Assembly: GCA_005789565.1 (NCBI GenBank)
Contig: SXXL01000077.1
Coordinates: forward strand, 1 to 34,044
DNA from: Bacteroidota bacterium
GTDB taxonomy: Bacteria > Bacteroidota > Bacteroidia > Chitinophagales > Chitinophagaceae
Direction of reading: 5' to 3'
DNA length: 34,044 nt
Shown here: positions 22,601 to 30,485 of the stretch, piece after piece
How the letters are laid out: each line of letters begins with the position of its first letter
Position numbering within the stretch: the first letter of the stretch is position 1
Notes under the pieces: model-generated
Told to the model about the DNA's origin: nothing
The model's database searches: none
The model's input: only the letters and a program-made list of their open reading frames with translations
Program-made: the position numbers and the translations under genes

Positions 22601-24415
22601 ACCGGATCGGCTTCTTCCATTACGGGAAACAGTGCGGTGGCGGCCGGAACGATCTCCTCCATCGGATGTTCGGTTGTTTCTGCGTACGGAATTGAATACA
22701 GCACCACGAATGGATTTGCGAACGGATCAGGAACACAGGCGTCTGCCTCCAATCTTTCCGGCGGAAACTTCAGCTCGTCGCTGACGGGACTGACACCTGC
22801 CACCACGTACTATTATAAGGCCTATGCCACCAATGGCGGGGGCACGACGTGGGGCACTCAGCAATCTTTCACTACGGCGTCGCCTTCGATCAGTGCTACC
22901 ACGCTTTCGGGTTTTGGTAATGTTTGCGTAAACACAACTTCCGCTGCGGGTAGTTTCACGTTGACCGGCAGCAATCTTACCAATGCCAACGTCGTGGTGG
23001 GACCACTCACAGGGTATACATTCTCCACGACCTCGACCGGAACATACACGGCCAGTATCTCGATCTCTCAAGCTGGTGGATCGTTCACGCAACAGGTATT
23101 TGTTCAATTCACGCCAACGGCGGTGCAATCCTATAACGGAAATATTCCGGTCAGTGGCGGCGGTATTTCTTCCTCTATTTCGGTAGCGGTTACTGGTGCC
23201 GGCATCAATACGCTCCCCACAGTTGTTACCGGTTCTTCCTCGGGGGTTACCACTACAACAGCTACGGCGGGCGGATCGATCACGGCCATTGGATGCAGTG
23301 CTGTTACTGCCTATGGAATTGAATACAGCACAACCAATGGGTTTGCCAACGGTTCTGGTACGCGGGTAGCTTCTACCAACCTGAGTGCGGGTAGCTTTAC
23401 GTCGGGTTTGACTGGACTCACGGCCGGTACCACTTATTATTACAAGGCCTATGCGACGAATGGTGGTGGCACGGCATATGGGGCGCAGCAAAGCTTTACG
23501 ACCACGGCTCCGCCGCCGCCACAATTGACGGCCACGGCCCTGGCTCCATTTGGTTCGGTGTGCGTGAATGCTCTGGCCGGTCCCAATTCCTTTACCATCA
23601 ATGGAACCAATCTGACGGCTTCGTTGATCACGGTGGGGCCTCTGGCCGGATATAGTTTCTCTCAAACCTCCGGTGGCAGTTACAACAACACGATCGGCAT
23701 CATCAATCCGGGTGGAACCCAGAGCTACACCATCTTTGTTCGGTTCAATCCGACCGCGGTTCTAGCTTACAACGGATCGATTCCTGTTTCCGGCGGAGGA
23801 GCTTCCTCGGTATTTGTGGCAGCCTCGGGTGCCGGAGTGAATACACCTGCAACGGTCACTACCGGTGCGGCTTCGGGTATCACCACTCGGGGGGCTACGT
23901 TGGCAGGTTCCATATCTGCAGCGGGCTGTTCAAATGTTACGGCCTACGGAGTGGAATATAGTTCTATCAATGGCTTTGCGGATGGGACAGGAACCAAGGT
24001 GCCTTCGAATAATCTTTCCGGGGGTACTTTCCAGTCCGCCGTATCCGGTCTGTTGCAAGGCGCTACGTATTATTACAAGGCTTATGCCACCAGCAGTGGT
24101 GGTACGGCCTATGGTGCCCAACGCACCGTTACGTTGAGTTCGATCGGGGCCGGATTCCGGGTCTTCCCATCGCCGATGCGTCCGGGACAGTCGGTGAACC
24201 TGACCGTTTCGTTAACGGATCTGACACCTGGTTATCATGGTTTACAGTTCTTCGATGTACTGGGGCGGATGGTTCACGTTCATCACATGAGTGTGCAGGG
24301 GAATTTTATCGATCGCACCCTTGTCATACCGGCGCATTTACCCCTGGGGATCTATGAGCTTCGGTTGGTGAATTTCGAGAAGGAGTTGGGACGTCTGCGG
24401 ATCCTGTTGCAGTAA
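19700..24415 (+). CDS. Giant T9SS-secreted repeat protein (Ig-like/FN3 array)
   Basis: 1571 aa with a signal peptide (1-20). Order: an N-terminal concanavalin/LamG-like beta domain (about 22-235), one Ig-like unit (240-353), and a fibronectin type III domain (354-640) split by an inserted ~200-aa jelly-roll-like module (about 386-585). Then come four ~210-aa repeats (about 642-850, 851-1058, 1060-1272, 1274-1477), each an Ig-like half (QVFVQFTPTAVQSYNG) plus an FN3-like half (VTAYGIEYS ... TTYYYKAYAT). A T9SS type A sorting domain (about 1480-1571, FRVFPSPMRPGQ) ends the protein. Each repeat holds two conserved Cys (VC[LIV]N and GCS), a possible disulfide. No catalytic motif is seen. Probably a surface-anchored adhesin or scaffold, 36 bases after the DUF5689 gene and possibly in the same operon. 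Confidence 0.85.
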   Translation: MKKILAFWIALALSLSSYGQLLTEDFTYAAGQLLTANGWTAHSGAGTNALTVTAPGLTYTGHPGSGIGNAVSMTNTGEDANRTFTNTSTGSVYMSFLVNLSAVQTGDYFVGLFQSTSVFPVRVYAKSDGAGGFQFGVSKSNSTVSYETASRTLGTTYLVVIKYTYNATTTTDDVIDLWVNPALGGTEPTATISNVTGTSLDATGIGAVFLRQGSSTAASTQQVDAILAGTTWASVTPGGSAASPALMLGTINAFGSVTTGTNSTSQTVSLSGANLTGAPGNITITSPNTDFQVSNNNTTWGATATIAYTSATLASTSFYVRFTPQSNGLKSGNVTLTGGGSTATLPVSGTGASIDAPVATAATAISSTGFTANWNAVTGATGYFLDVYTKVPGLVTETLAGWNCATATSASQTADVTNTNNTGNNSLSPQGFTTPPTISYPSGPSGATGSPNPYSVSANGWDNGQDTKYWQVEVNTTGASNVTVSSLQGSSSTGPKDFKLQYKVGSSGTWTDVTNGIVTLTATVVAGNLTTWGALTDLALPAATNNQPSVFLRWIMTSNTAINASPVASTGTSRISAIYVKGQVNGFVNTYVQQNINVGNVTSYAVTGLNPSTTYYYVVRSTNGVSTSANSNEITAVTTAAPSASLSATALSAFGDVCLNVTPSANSFTITGTSLSTANVTVGPLTGYQFATTAGGTYSSSLNLTQSGGAFTQQVFVQFTPTAVQSYNGNIPVSGGGASAIQVAATGSGVNTLATVTTGAASGITTTAATLAGSITANGCSSVTAYGIEYSTTSGFANGSGTQVASTNLAGGNFSASLSALTPGTTYYYKAYATNTGGTAYGTEQSFVTLALTPTLSATSLTSFGPVCINTTGGPNSFTINGSALNTTNISVGPLSGFTFSTSATGTYTASLSLTQPGGTFTQPVFVQFTPTAVQSYNGNIAVSGGGATAVNVAVTGSGTNTAPAVTTGSASSITGNSAVAAGTISSIGCSVVSAYGIEYSTTNGFANGSGTQASASNLSGGNFSSSLTGLTPATTYYYKAYATNGGGTTWGTQQSFTTASPSISATTLSGFGNVCVNTTSAAGSFTLTGSNLTNANVVVGPLTGYTFSTTSTGTYTASISISQAGGSFTQQVFVQFTPTAVQSYNGNIPVSGGGISSSISVAVTGAGINTLPTVVTGSSSGVTTTTATAGGSITAIGCSAVTAYGIEYSTTNGFANGSGTRVASTNLSAGSFTSGLTGLTAGTTYYYKAYATNGGGTAYGAQQSFTTTAPPPPQLTATALAPFGSVCVNALAGPNSFTINGTNLTASLITVGPLAGYSFSQTSGGSYNNTIGIINPGGTQSYTIFVRFNPTAVLAYNGSIPVSGGGASSVFVAASGAGVNTPATVTTGAASGITTRGATLAGSISAAGCSNVTAYGVEYSSINGFADGTGTKVPSNNLSGGTFQSAVSGLLQGATYYYKAYATSSGGTAYGAQRTVTLSSIGAGFRVFPSPMRPGQSVNLTVSLTDLTPGYHGLQFFDVLGRMVHVHHMSVQGNFIDRTLVIPAHLPLGIYELRLVNFEKELGRLRILLQ
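21625..24135 (+). repeat. Four in-frame ~625-bp direct repeats within the giant T9SS protein
   Basis: Repeat units begin near 21625, 22255, 22878 and 23518. Three copies share long near-identical blocks such as CAATTCACCCC[GT]ACGGCGGT and the codons for AYGIEYSTT and TTYYYKAYAT. The fourth copy is more diverged (FVRFNPTAVLAYNG, YGVEYSS). All junctions keep the reading frame. Confidence 0.85.
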
Positions 24416-24446
24416 GCCTCGTTCGATCTAACCAAAGGATATCGAT

Positions 24447-24473
24447 ATAAGTCCCGCTTTTAGCGGGACTTAT
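24447..24473. terminator. Bidirectional terminator between the giant protein and the T9SS nuclease
   Basis: Perfect 11-bp stem ATAAGTCCCGC (24447-24457) / GCGGGACTTAT (24463-24473) with a TTTTA loop. It lies 32 bases past the plus-strand stop, and its last base overlaps the minus-strand nuclease stop (24473-24475). T-rich flanks are short, so termination strength is uncertain. The stem core AAGTCCCGC recurs at 30366-30374. Confidence 0.75.
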
Positions 24474-25720
24474 TATTTCACCTCCATCAGGGATAAACGA
24501 GTTCGTTGGTTTCCTTGTGTGAGCTCTAGGTAATAGTTTCCATTGGAGAGGGGAGGAAGCGGCAGTGAATAGGTAGATCCGGCACTGAGACGGGGAAGCC
24601 GTCCGTTCCAGATCAATTGTCCGCTGCCCGAAAACAATCTGGCCTGTGTGGCCGGTTGAGTCTGCGTGGTTCGGATATAGTAGGATGATCGCCCGGGGTT
24701 GGGGTATAAAAAAAGTCCCCAATCGGCGGCGGGAGTTGGCGGAACGGACGTAACGACGCCGGAGAGATTATATTGGGAGAAGACGGGGTAGTGGTCGGAC
24801 GTATTGGCGGCACTTACGTAATCGGGTACGATGGTGGTAACATCGGTCCGGACTTTGGCGGAGTTGGGTATATAAAAGGGCACGACCTCATTGGAGATAA
24901 CGTGGTTATCGATGACGTTGGGAAAGTTGATCATGGTGGATTGTCCGGCTGCTCCCAAGGGCAGTGTGATCGATTTGTAACTATCGGTATCGGTGCTGTC
25001 GGCTACGATCGAGATGTAGCTGCTGGTGGTGGCACCTGCAAAAATGGAGGTATTCAGTGCATCGTTGTAATCACCAATGATCAAGTTGAGCGTACTGTTG
25101 TAGTAGGCATCGAGGGTGTCTTTGAGTTCCTGTGCGGCGGCGAATCGTCGGTCGTAATCGGTTTGCGTGGCGCCGGCTTTTCCGTGTAGTAAGATGAAGT
25201 TCAGGTTACGACTGACTCCGTTGATGGTGGCGGTGGCACTGAGCTGAAAGGGAAATCGTCCGGAGCCCCAGTTGGTATACGCGGCACTGCTGTTGCGCAT
25301 CATACCTCGGGTGCTGACGTTGGTAAAAACGGAGCGCCGGTAGATGTAGGCTTGTTTTTGTCCGCTGGTCCAGCTATTTCCCGTACCGGTGGTATTGCTG
25401 GAGCAGTAGGGTGCGATGACAAAGGCGTATTCGCCTTGTCCCAGCGAGTCGACCAATCGCCGGAAGCGTAGGGTATCCACGATCTCCAATACGCCGTAGA
25501 TATCGGCATCGAGCATCCGCAGGATGCGTTTGGCATTCATTTCCTGCACATCTTTATTGGGAGGGCCGGAGTTATAGGGAGCGCCAAAGTATTCGATGTT
25601 CCAACTAACCACGTCGAGGGTATTGGGGGAGCTTTGCGCACGACCGGCGTGGGGGATTAGCAGCAGGGTTGCTGCTGTTAATAGGATGGCTGGCCAATAA
25701 CGGAGGGTTTGCCGGTTCAT
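24473..25720 (-). CDS. T9SS-secreted EEP-family nuclease/phosphatase
   Basis: 415 aa from ATG 25720; a TTG three codons upstream is in frame but lies inside the promoter element. Signal peptide 1-29 (ending GRAQ), then an EEP domain: VVSWNIEYFG (38-46), metal-binding Glu79 (VLEI), LLHGKAGATQTDYDRR with the catalytic His, IIGDYNDAL, and TSDHYPVFSQY. A Pro-rich linker (SVPPTPAADWG) leads to a C-terminal T9SS sorting domain (LFLYPNPGRSSYYIRTT ... NYYLELTQGNQRTRLSLMEV). It is therefore likely released to, or anchored on, the cell surface. Together with the EEP protein at 12995 it brackets the TonB/DUF5689 block. Substrate probably DNA or RNA; EEP members also include phosphatases and phospholipases. 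Confidence 0.9.
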   Translation of the reverse strand: MNRQTLRYWPAILLTAATLLLIPHAGRAQSSPNTLDVVSWNIEYFGAPYNSGPPNKDVQEMNAKRILRMLDADIYGVLEIVDTLRFRRLVDSLGQGEYAFVIAPYCSSNTTGTGNSWTSGQKQAYIYRRSVFTNVSTRGMMRNSSAAYTNWGSGRFPFQLSATATINGVSRNLNFILLHGKAGATQTDYDRRFAAAQELKDTLDAYYNSTLNLIIGDYNDALNTSIFAGATTSSYISIVADSTDTDSYKSITLPLGAAGQSTMINFPNVIDNHVISNEVVPFYIPNSAKVRTDVTTIVPDYVSAANTSDHYPVFSQYNLSGVVTSVPPTPAADWGLFLYPNPGRSSYYIRTTQTQPATQARLFSGSGQLIWNGRLPRLSAGSTYSLPLPPLSNGNYYLELTQGNQRTRLSLMEVK

Positions 25721-25726
25721 GACTGA

Positions 25727-25734
25727 CAAATGTA
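25727..25734 (-). promoter_or_regulatory. Promoter -7 element (TACATTTG) abutting the T9SS nuclease start
   Basis: Exact TAnnTTTG match on the minus strand, 6 nt before the ATG at 25720. It shows that the nuclease has its own promoter within the 21-bp gap behind recJ, and it argues against the upstream TTG start. Confidence 0.5.
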
Positions 25735-25741
25735 GGCGAAA

Positions 25742-27448
25742 TTACCGGGCTGGCTCGGCGGCGCGAATGTCCAGCACTCGAATTTGCAGCGTGATGTTTC
25801 CCTGGTAGTTGTTTTCCTCTATGTGGCAGACCAGGTCGATCGGATCACCGGAAAGCAATAGGCTACTTTTTTTGGCCAGTCCGAATCCGATCCCTGCGAT
25901 GCGGTGGTTGCCTTGTTTGACGACAAAACGAAGGTGATCTTCCTTGACGATTTTTGAATAGCCGGTATCCGTGACGTTGCGGATGAGAAAAACGGGCGGT
26001 TCGTTTTCGGGTCCGAACGGTTCCATTTGTCTCAGGATCTCATATAATTTTTGGTGGATGTCGGCCACTCGGATCTCGGCATCGACGCGAATCGAGGGGA
26101 TGAGCAGTTCTCGGTCGAGGGTGTGTTGCACGGCCTTTTCAAATTGATCGCGAAAGGCATCTACTTTATCCAGCGGAAGGCTCATGCCGGCGGCTGCCAT
26201 GTGTCCCCCGTAACGGGTCAGCAGGTCGCGGCAAGCATAAATGGCTTCGTACAGGTTGAAACCCGGAACGCTGCGGGCACTGCCGGAGGCTTCATCACCG
26301 GAGCGGGTGAGTACGATGGTGGGCCGGAAATGATGTTCGATCAAGCGGGAGGCAACGATTCCGACCACGCCTTTATGCCAGTCGGGATGAAAGACGACGG
26401 TGGAGACCCGTTCTTTCCAATCGGGATTGGCTTCAATTTGCCGAAGGGCTTCCTGGGTGATGGAGCGATCGGCTTGTTTGCGTTCATCATTGTCGGCGTG
26501 GAGGGCTTTGGCATATTCCATCGCGGCTTCTTCGCTGTCGGCGGTGAAGAGGTGAACGGCTTTTTTGGCATCATCCATTCGGCCCGCTGCGTTCACGCGC
26601 GGGGCGATCATGAAGACCAGATTTTGGAGGTGCAGGGTTTTGGTGAGTCCACTGATCTTGGCCAATGCCTGAATGCCGATGTTGGGTCGTTGGTTGGCTT
26701 TTTGGAGTCCCAGGTACGTCAGTACCCGATTTTCGCCGCTCATCGAAACGATATCGGCGGCGATGGCGGTGGCCAGCAGGTCGAGGTATTCATCGGCTTC
26801 GGCCGGGGGCCATTGCATACGTTCGCACAGTGCCGTCATGAGTTTGTATCCAACCCCGCAGCCGCATAATTCTTTGAAGGGGTAGGGACAGTCGGGTTGT
26901 TTGGCATTGAGGATGGCCTGGGCGGGCGGCAGCAGGGTGTCTGGCAGGTGGTGGTCGCAGACGATAACGTCAATGCCATTGTCGACTGCCTGCTGGATCA
27001 GTTCTACGGATTTGATGCCGCAGTCGAGGGTAATGATGAGTTGAACGTGTTGTTGGATGGCGTAGTCGATGCCGGCCTGACTGAGTCCGTATCCTTCCCG
27101 GTAGCGGTGGGGAATATAAAAATCGAGTCGGGCATGGTGTTTCCGAAGGAACGAGTACATACTGGCCACGGAGGTGGTGCCGTCCACATCGTAATCGCCG
27201 TAGATCAGGATCGATTCGTTTTGCTGGAGGGCCCGTTCGATCCGGTCGACGGCCTTTTTCATATCCTTCATCAGCCACGGGGCGTGCAGGGTGTTGGGGT
27301 CGGGGCGAAAAAAACTACGAGCCGTGTCGAGGTCCTCGATGCCACGCTTCACCAGTAATTCCAACAAGGCGGGTTGCAGGTTGAGTTGTGCTTGCAGCCG
27401 GGTGATGGCCGATGGATCGGGCGGTTGAAGTATCCAGCGTTTTAGCAT
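25742..27448 (-). CDS. recJ: Single-stranded-DNA-specific 5'-3' exonuclease RecJ
   Basis: Cytoplasmic DHH-family exonuclease used in recombination and mismatch or base-excision repair. 568 aa. DHH motifs: YGDYDVDGTTS (DxD metal site), TLDCGIKS, VCDHHLPD (the DHH), and APRVNAAGRMDDA. The DHHA1 domain has RYGGHMAAAGMSLP, followed by the C-terminal OB-fold region. The start at 27448 gives the usual LKRWILQPPDP N-terminus. It is transcribed after the polyprenyl synthase with a 14-base gap. Confidence 0.96.
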   Translation of the reverse strand: MLKRWILQPPDPSAITRLQAQLNLQPALLELLVKRGIEDLDTARSFFRPDPNTLHAPWLMKDMKKAVDRIERALQQNESILIYGDYDVDGTTSVASMYSFLRKHHARLDFYIPHRYREGYGLSQAGIDYAIQQHVQLIITLDCGIKSVELIQQAVDNGIDVIVCDHHLPDTLLPPAQAILNAKQPDCPYPFKELCGCGVGYKLMTALCERMQWPPAEADEYLDLLATAIAADIVSMSGENRVLTYLGLQKANQRPNIGIQALAKISGLTKTLHLQNLVFMIAPRVNAAGRMDDAKKAVHLFTADSEEAAMEYAKALHADNDERKQADRSITQEALRQIEANPDWKERVSTVVFHPDWHKGVVGIVASRLIEHHFRPTIVLTRSGDEASGSARSVPGFNLYEAIYACRDLLTRYGGHMAAAGMSLPLDKVDAFRDQFEKAVQHTLDRELLIPSIRVDAEIRVADIHQKLYEILRQMEPFGPENEPPVFLIRNVTDTGYSKIVKEDHLRFVVKQGNHRIAGIGFGLAKKSSLLLSGDPIDLVCHIEENNYQGNITLQIRVLDIRAAEPAR

Positions 27449-27462
27449 GTTCCTGGCTCGGC

Positions 27463-28425
27463 TTAGAATTTTCGCTCGGTCACAAAGCGGACCATGTCTT
27501 CCAGTCCTTGTCGGATCGGACTCTCCGGAAATTGATGGAGTTGTTCGAGGGCCTGGGCTTTAAATGTATTCATTTTGTCGGTTGCATACACGATGCCTCC
27601 GTACTCATTTACGGTATGGATCACCCAATCGACCCGGTCTCGTTGGGTATTTTCATTTTTGAGGATGTAGATCAATTTTTTTCGGATCGGCCGCTCTGCC
27701 TGTTGCAGGGCATAGATCAGGGGCAGGCTTAATTTTTTTTCCTTGATGTCGTTGCCGGTCGGTTTGCCCACGCGCTCTTGGGTGTAATCGAACAGATCGT
27801 CTTTGATCTGGAAGGCCATGCCGGTTGTTTCGCCGAAGGCCCGAAGGGTTTCGGTGATGGTTTCATCTTGGGAAACCGACCAGGCACCGGCCGAACAAGC
27901 CGAGGCCAGCAGGGAGGCGGTTTTATTGCGGATGATCTCGAAGTATACTTCTTCGCGCAGGTTGAGGCTGCGGGCTTTCTCGAGTTGAAGGAGTTCGCCT
28001 TCGCTCATTTTCCGAACGGCTTCGGAGAGGATGTGCAGGATGCGGTAGTCGCCGTGGTCGAGCGACAACAACAAACCTTTCGCCAAGAGGTAATCGCCGA
28101 TCAGGACGTTGGCCTTGGCTTTCCAGAGAGCGTAGGTGGAAAAGAAACCTCGGCGCTCGAGCGAATCATCCACCACGTCGTCGTGCACCAGCGTGGCGGT
28201 GTGCAGGATTTCGACCAGGGAGGCCGCCCGATAGGTTTTCTCGTTGATGGTGCCGCAGAGTTTGGCGCAGAGCAGCACAAACATGGGTCGGATCTGTTTT
28301 CCCTTTCGGTTTACGACATACCGCATGATCCGATCCAGCAAGGGCGCGTCGCTGCGAACGGCTTCCTGAAAGCATTTGTCGAACTGCTTCAGCTCTGTCT
28401 CGATCAGGTGGTTCGGTAGTTTCAT
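27463..28425 (-). CDS. Trans-isoprenyl (octaprenyl-type) diphosphate synthase
   Basis: Condenses isopentenyl diphosphate units to make the long-chain prenyl tail, probably of menaquinone. 320 aa. First Asp-rich motif HDDVVDD (81-87), second DDLFD (209-213), with GKQIRP upstream and the usual GKPTGNDIKEKKLSLPLIYAL downstream. This corresponds to IspB/HepT-like enzymes; chain length cannot be read safely from sequence. It is cotranscribed with recJ. The following 195 bases (28426-28620) hold no gene, only the promoter of the next gene. Confidence 0.93.
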   Translation of the reverse strand: MKLPNHLIETELKQFDKCFQEAVRSDAPLLDRIMRYVVNRKGKQIRPMFVLLCAKLCGTINEKTYRAASLVEILHTATLVHDDVVDDSLERRGFFSTYALWKAKANVLIGDYLLAKGLLLSLDHGDYRILHILSEAVRKMSEGELLQLEKARSLNLREEVYFEIIRNKTASLLASACSAGAWSVSQDETITETLRAFGETTGMAFQIKDDLFDYTQERVGKPTGNDIKEKKLSLPLIYALQQAERPIRKKLIYILKNENTQRDRVDWVIHTVNEYGGIVYATDKMNTFKAQALEQLHQFPESPIRQGLEDMVRFVTERKF

Positions 28426-28548
28426 GCCCGGTATCAGCGTTACGGTTGAGGGGGATCATTGTTGATTTCGACCTCAGCCCGCAACTTCAAAAATCACTTT
28501 AAGTAATTGAAAGCTAAAGGGATATCATTGCAAATAAACGAAGTAAAA

Positions 28549-28579
28549 TTTGGAAAATCCCCTCGTAGATGTAATTTTG
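28549..28579 (+). promoter_or_regulatory. Full Bacteroidota promoter (TTTG-N19-TAATTTTG) of the OmpA-type gene
   Basis: A -33 TTTG at 28549-28552 is followed after exactly 19 bases by TAATTTTG at 28572-28579. Both boxes and the spacing match the Bacteroidota consensus. The leader to the ATG at 28621 is about 35 nt and AT-rich, which fits a highly expressed outer-membrane protein. Confidence 0.8.
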
Positions 28580-28620
28580 TGGAATTACGGGCTTATCCTT
28601 AAAAAATTTAATATCAAACT

Positions 28621-30345
28621 ATGCAAACCAATTCATTAAGGGTCCTTTTGATCGCTTGTGTCTCGCTGATTTCCACTGCGTTCGCGCAAAATGTGGGCGG
28701 CGGATACGATCTTAAAGACTCCTCACTGATTCCCAGCAAGCGGATGCCCCAGCACACTGAATTCTTGAACGGCACATACAATTTCCCTTCCAAACCCCGC
28801 AACCAATGGGAGATCGGGGTGAAAGGAGGCTTGTTTCAGATCAATGGTGACGTGCACGCGCAGTTTCTCTCGCCCGGATTTGGCCTTCATGTGCGCAAGG
28901 CCTTCGGGTATGTTTTCTCTTTGCGCGGTGAGTTCATGAACGGTGTCGGGAAGGGATATGCTTACACGGCCTCCGGTAATTATGGCAAGAATCCGGCTTG
29001 GGGCAGAAATATCACCGATCCGAATCAGCGTTACTCCGCGCCATTGGCACAACCTGGTCCGGGTGGTGCGATCGTGGTCAGCTCTTCTACCGGTCAGCCG
29101 GGTCGTCCCTGGGAGCAGGTGTTCTACAACTACAAGACCAATGTACAGGAGTTGAGTTTACAGGGAGTCATCACCCTGAACAACGTGCGGTTCCACAAGT
29201 CCAAAACCGGGATGAATCTATATTTAGTCGGTGGGATGGGCGCGATGATATATGAGACGTATGTGAATGCGCTCAATGGAACCCAAAAATACAATTTTCA
29301 GGCACTTACTTCAGCCCCGTACAAAGAGCGTCGTTCTTTCTTAAAGAACATGCGCAATAACGTATTGGACGATGATTACGAAACCCCTGCGGAGGATCAC
29401 GGCACCACCCGTCCGAAGATCGGTGGCAAAACTCTTCGCCCCGTTGCCATCGTCGGTATGGGTGTGGCCTTCAAATTGAACAACCGCTTGAATTTGGCTA
29501 TTGAGGATCGGATGAATATCGTGCGCGATGACCTGTTGGATGGTCAGCGTTGGCAGGAAAATCCTTGGGGTGATGCGGCCCTGACCCGTGATTTTGATTC
29601 TTACAATTATTTGACCGTTGGATTGAACATCAACTTGGGTGCTCGCTCGGTTGAGCCCTTGTGGTGGATCAATCCGCTGGATTATGCCTACAGTGAGATC
29701 CGCAACCCTCGTTTGATGAAATTCCCCAAACCCGTTTTGCCGGATACGGATGGTGATGGCGTGACCGATCAATTCGACCGGGAACAAACGCCTGCCGGTT
29801 GTCCGGTTGACAGTCACGGCGTAAGCCTCGATACGGACGGGGACGGTGTGCCGGATTGCAAGGACAAGGAGCTCATCACACCAACTTATTGCCAGCAGAA
29901 CGTAGATGCCGATGGTGTGGGCAAATGCCCCTGTCCCGACGACTGCAAGTCGCTGATCCCCCCGGCCACGACCACACCGACTTGTGCCGCCAGTATGGGT
30001 TCGCTTCCTAGTGTTGCTTTCAAGCCGGGAACCAACAACCTAACCGACGACGCGAAGTCGGCCCTTTCCACTGCAGCCGTTGCCATCCGCAACAACCCCA
30101 GTTGTAAAGTGGTGGTTATCGGTTATTGTGCCACCAGCAAGAAAGAACAGCAGATGAGCTGGGATCATGTCAATACCGTGATCAATTATATGGTGGACAA
30201 AGAGGGTATCAACATCGATCGATTCATCTTCAGCTATGGCCAGCTGGGTGGCGATTGCGATACGATCGACCTGCGCGCTGCCGGCGAAGGGGAGTCTGGT
30301 CCCAACCGCGTGGAGCCCCCGCACCCCAACCTGAGAAAGAACTGA
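28621..30345 (+). CDS. OmpA-family outer-membrane protein with TSP3-like repeats
   Basis: 574 aa. Signal peptide 1-22; N-terminal barrel-like region (about 55-355: WEIGVKGGLFQINGDVHAQF ... YLTVGLNINLGARS). Calcium-binding thrombospondin type 3-like segments (about 375-440) contain DTDGDGVTDQFD and DTDGDGVPDCKD, plus a Cys-rich stretch (CPCPDDC). The C-terminal OmpA-like domain spans about 455-570. In that domain the peptidoglycan-contact residues usually found in GHTD and LSxxRA are replaced (GYCAT and MSWDHV), so wall binding may be altered. It likely links or stabilises the outer membrane. Single gene with a strong promoter and terminator. Confidence 0.87.
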   Translation: MQTNSLRVLLIACVSLISTAFAQNVGGGYDLKDSSLIPSKRMPQHTEFLNGTYNFPSKPRNQWEIGVKGGLFQINGDVHAQFLSPGFGLHVRKAFGYVFSLRGEFMNGVGKGYAYTASGNYGKNPAWGRNITDPNQRYSAPLAQPGPGGAIVVSSSTGQPGRPWEQVFYNYKTNVQELSLQGVITLNNVRFHKSKTGMNLYLVGGMGAMIYETYVNALNGTQKYNFQALTSAPYKERRSFLKNMRNNVLDDDYETPAEDHGTTRPKIGGKTLRPVAIVGMGVAFKLNNRLNLAIEDRMNIVRDDLLDGQRWQENPWGDAALTRDFDSYNYLTVGLNINLGARSVEPLWWINPLDYAYSEIRNPRLMKFPKPVLPDTDGDGVTDQFDREQTPAGCPVDSHGVSLDTDGDGVPDCKDKELITPTYCQQNVDADGVGKCPCPDDCKSLIPPATTTPTCAASMGSLPSVAFKPGTNNLTDDAKSALSTAAVAIRNNPSCKVVVIGYCATSKKEQQMSWDHVNTVINYMVDKEGINIDRFIFSYGQLGGDCDTIDLRAAGEGESGPNRVEPPHPNLRKN

Positions 30346-30364
30346 TCCAGGTTCAAATAAATGG

Positions 30365-30398
30365 GAAGTCCCGCCAGCCCCGGCGGGACTTCTTTTTT
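30365..30398 (+). terminator. Intrinsic terminator of the OmpA-type gene
   Basis: Perfect 11-bp stem GAAGTCCCGCC (30365-30375) / GGCGGGACTTC (30382-30392), loop AGCCCC, then TTTTTT (30393-30398), 20 bases after the stop codon. It shares its stem core with the hairpin at 24447-24473. Confidence 0.92.
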
Positions 30399-30469
30399 CC
30401 TTTACCAGAACCTTAACGGTCGCCTGTTCCAGGGTAATGGATTTTCCCTCAGATTTGCCCCGGAAACAT

Positions 30470-30477
30470 TAACTTTG
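30470..30477 (+). promoter_or_regulatory. Promoter -7 element (TAACTTTG) abutting bamD
   Basis: Exact TAnnTTTG match, 8 nt before the bamD ATG at 30486. A TTTG at 30454-30457 is only 12 nt upstream, too close for a standard -33 box. Confidence 0.5.
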
Positions 30478-30485
30478 CCTCCCCT

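Noticed and set aside
22727-23665. A 312-codon minus-strand frame inside the giant repeat protein
   Set aside because: It is a frame opened by the repeated Ser/Thr/Gly codons of the real gene; Arg/Gly-rich low complexity with no domain.
26051-26869. A 272-codon plus-strand frame antisense to recJ
   Set aside because: All DHH motifs support recJ on the minus strand; this is a shadow frame.
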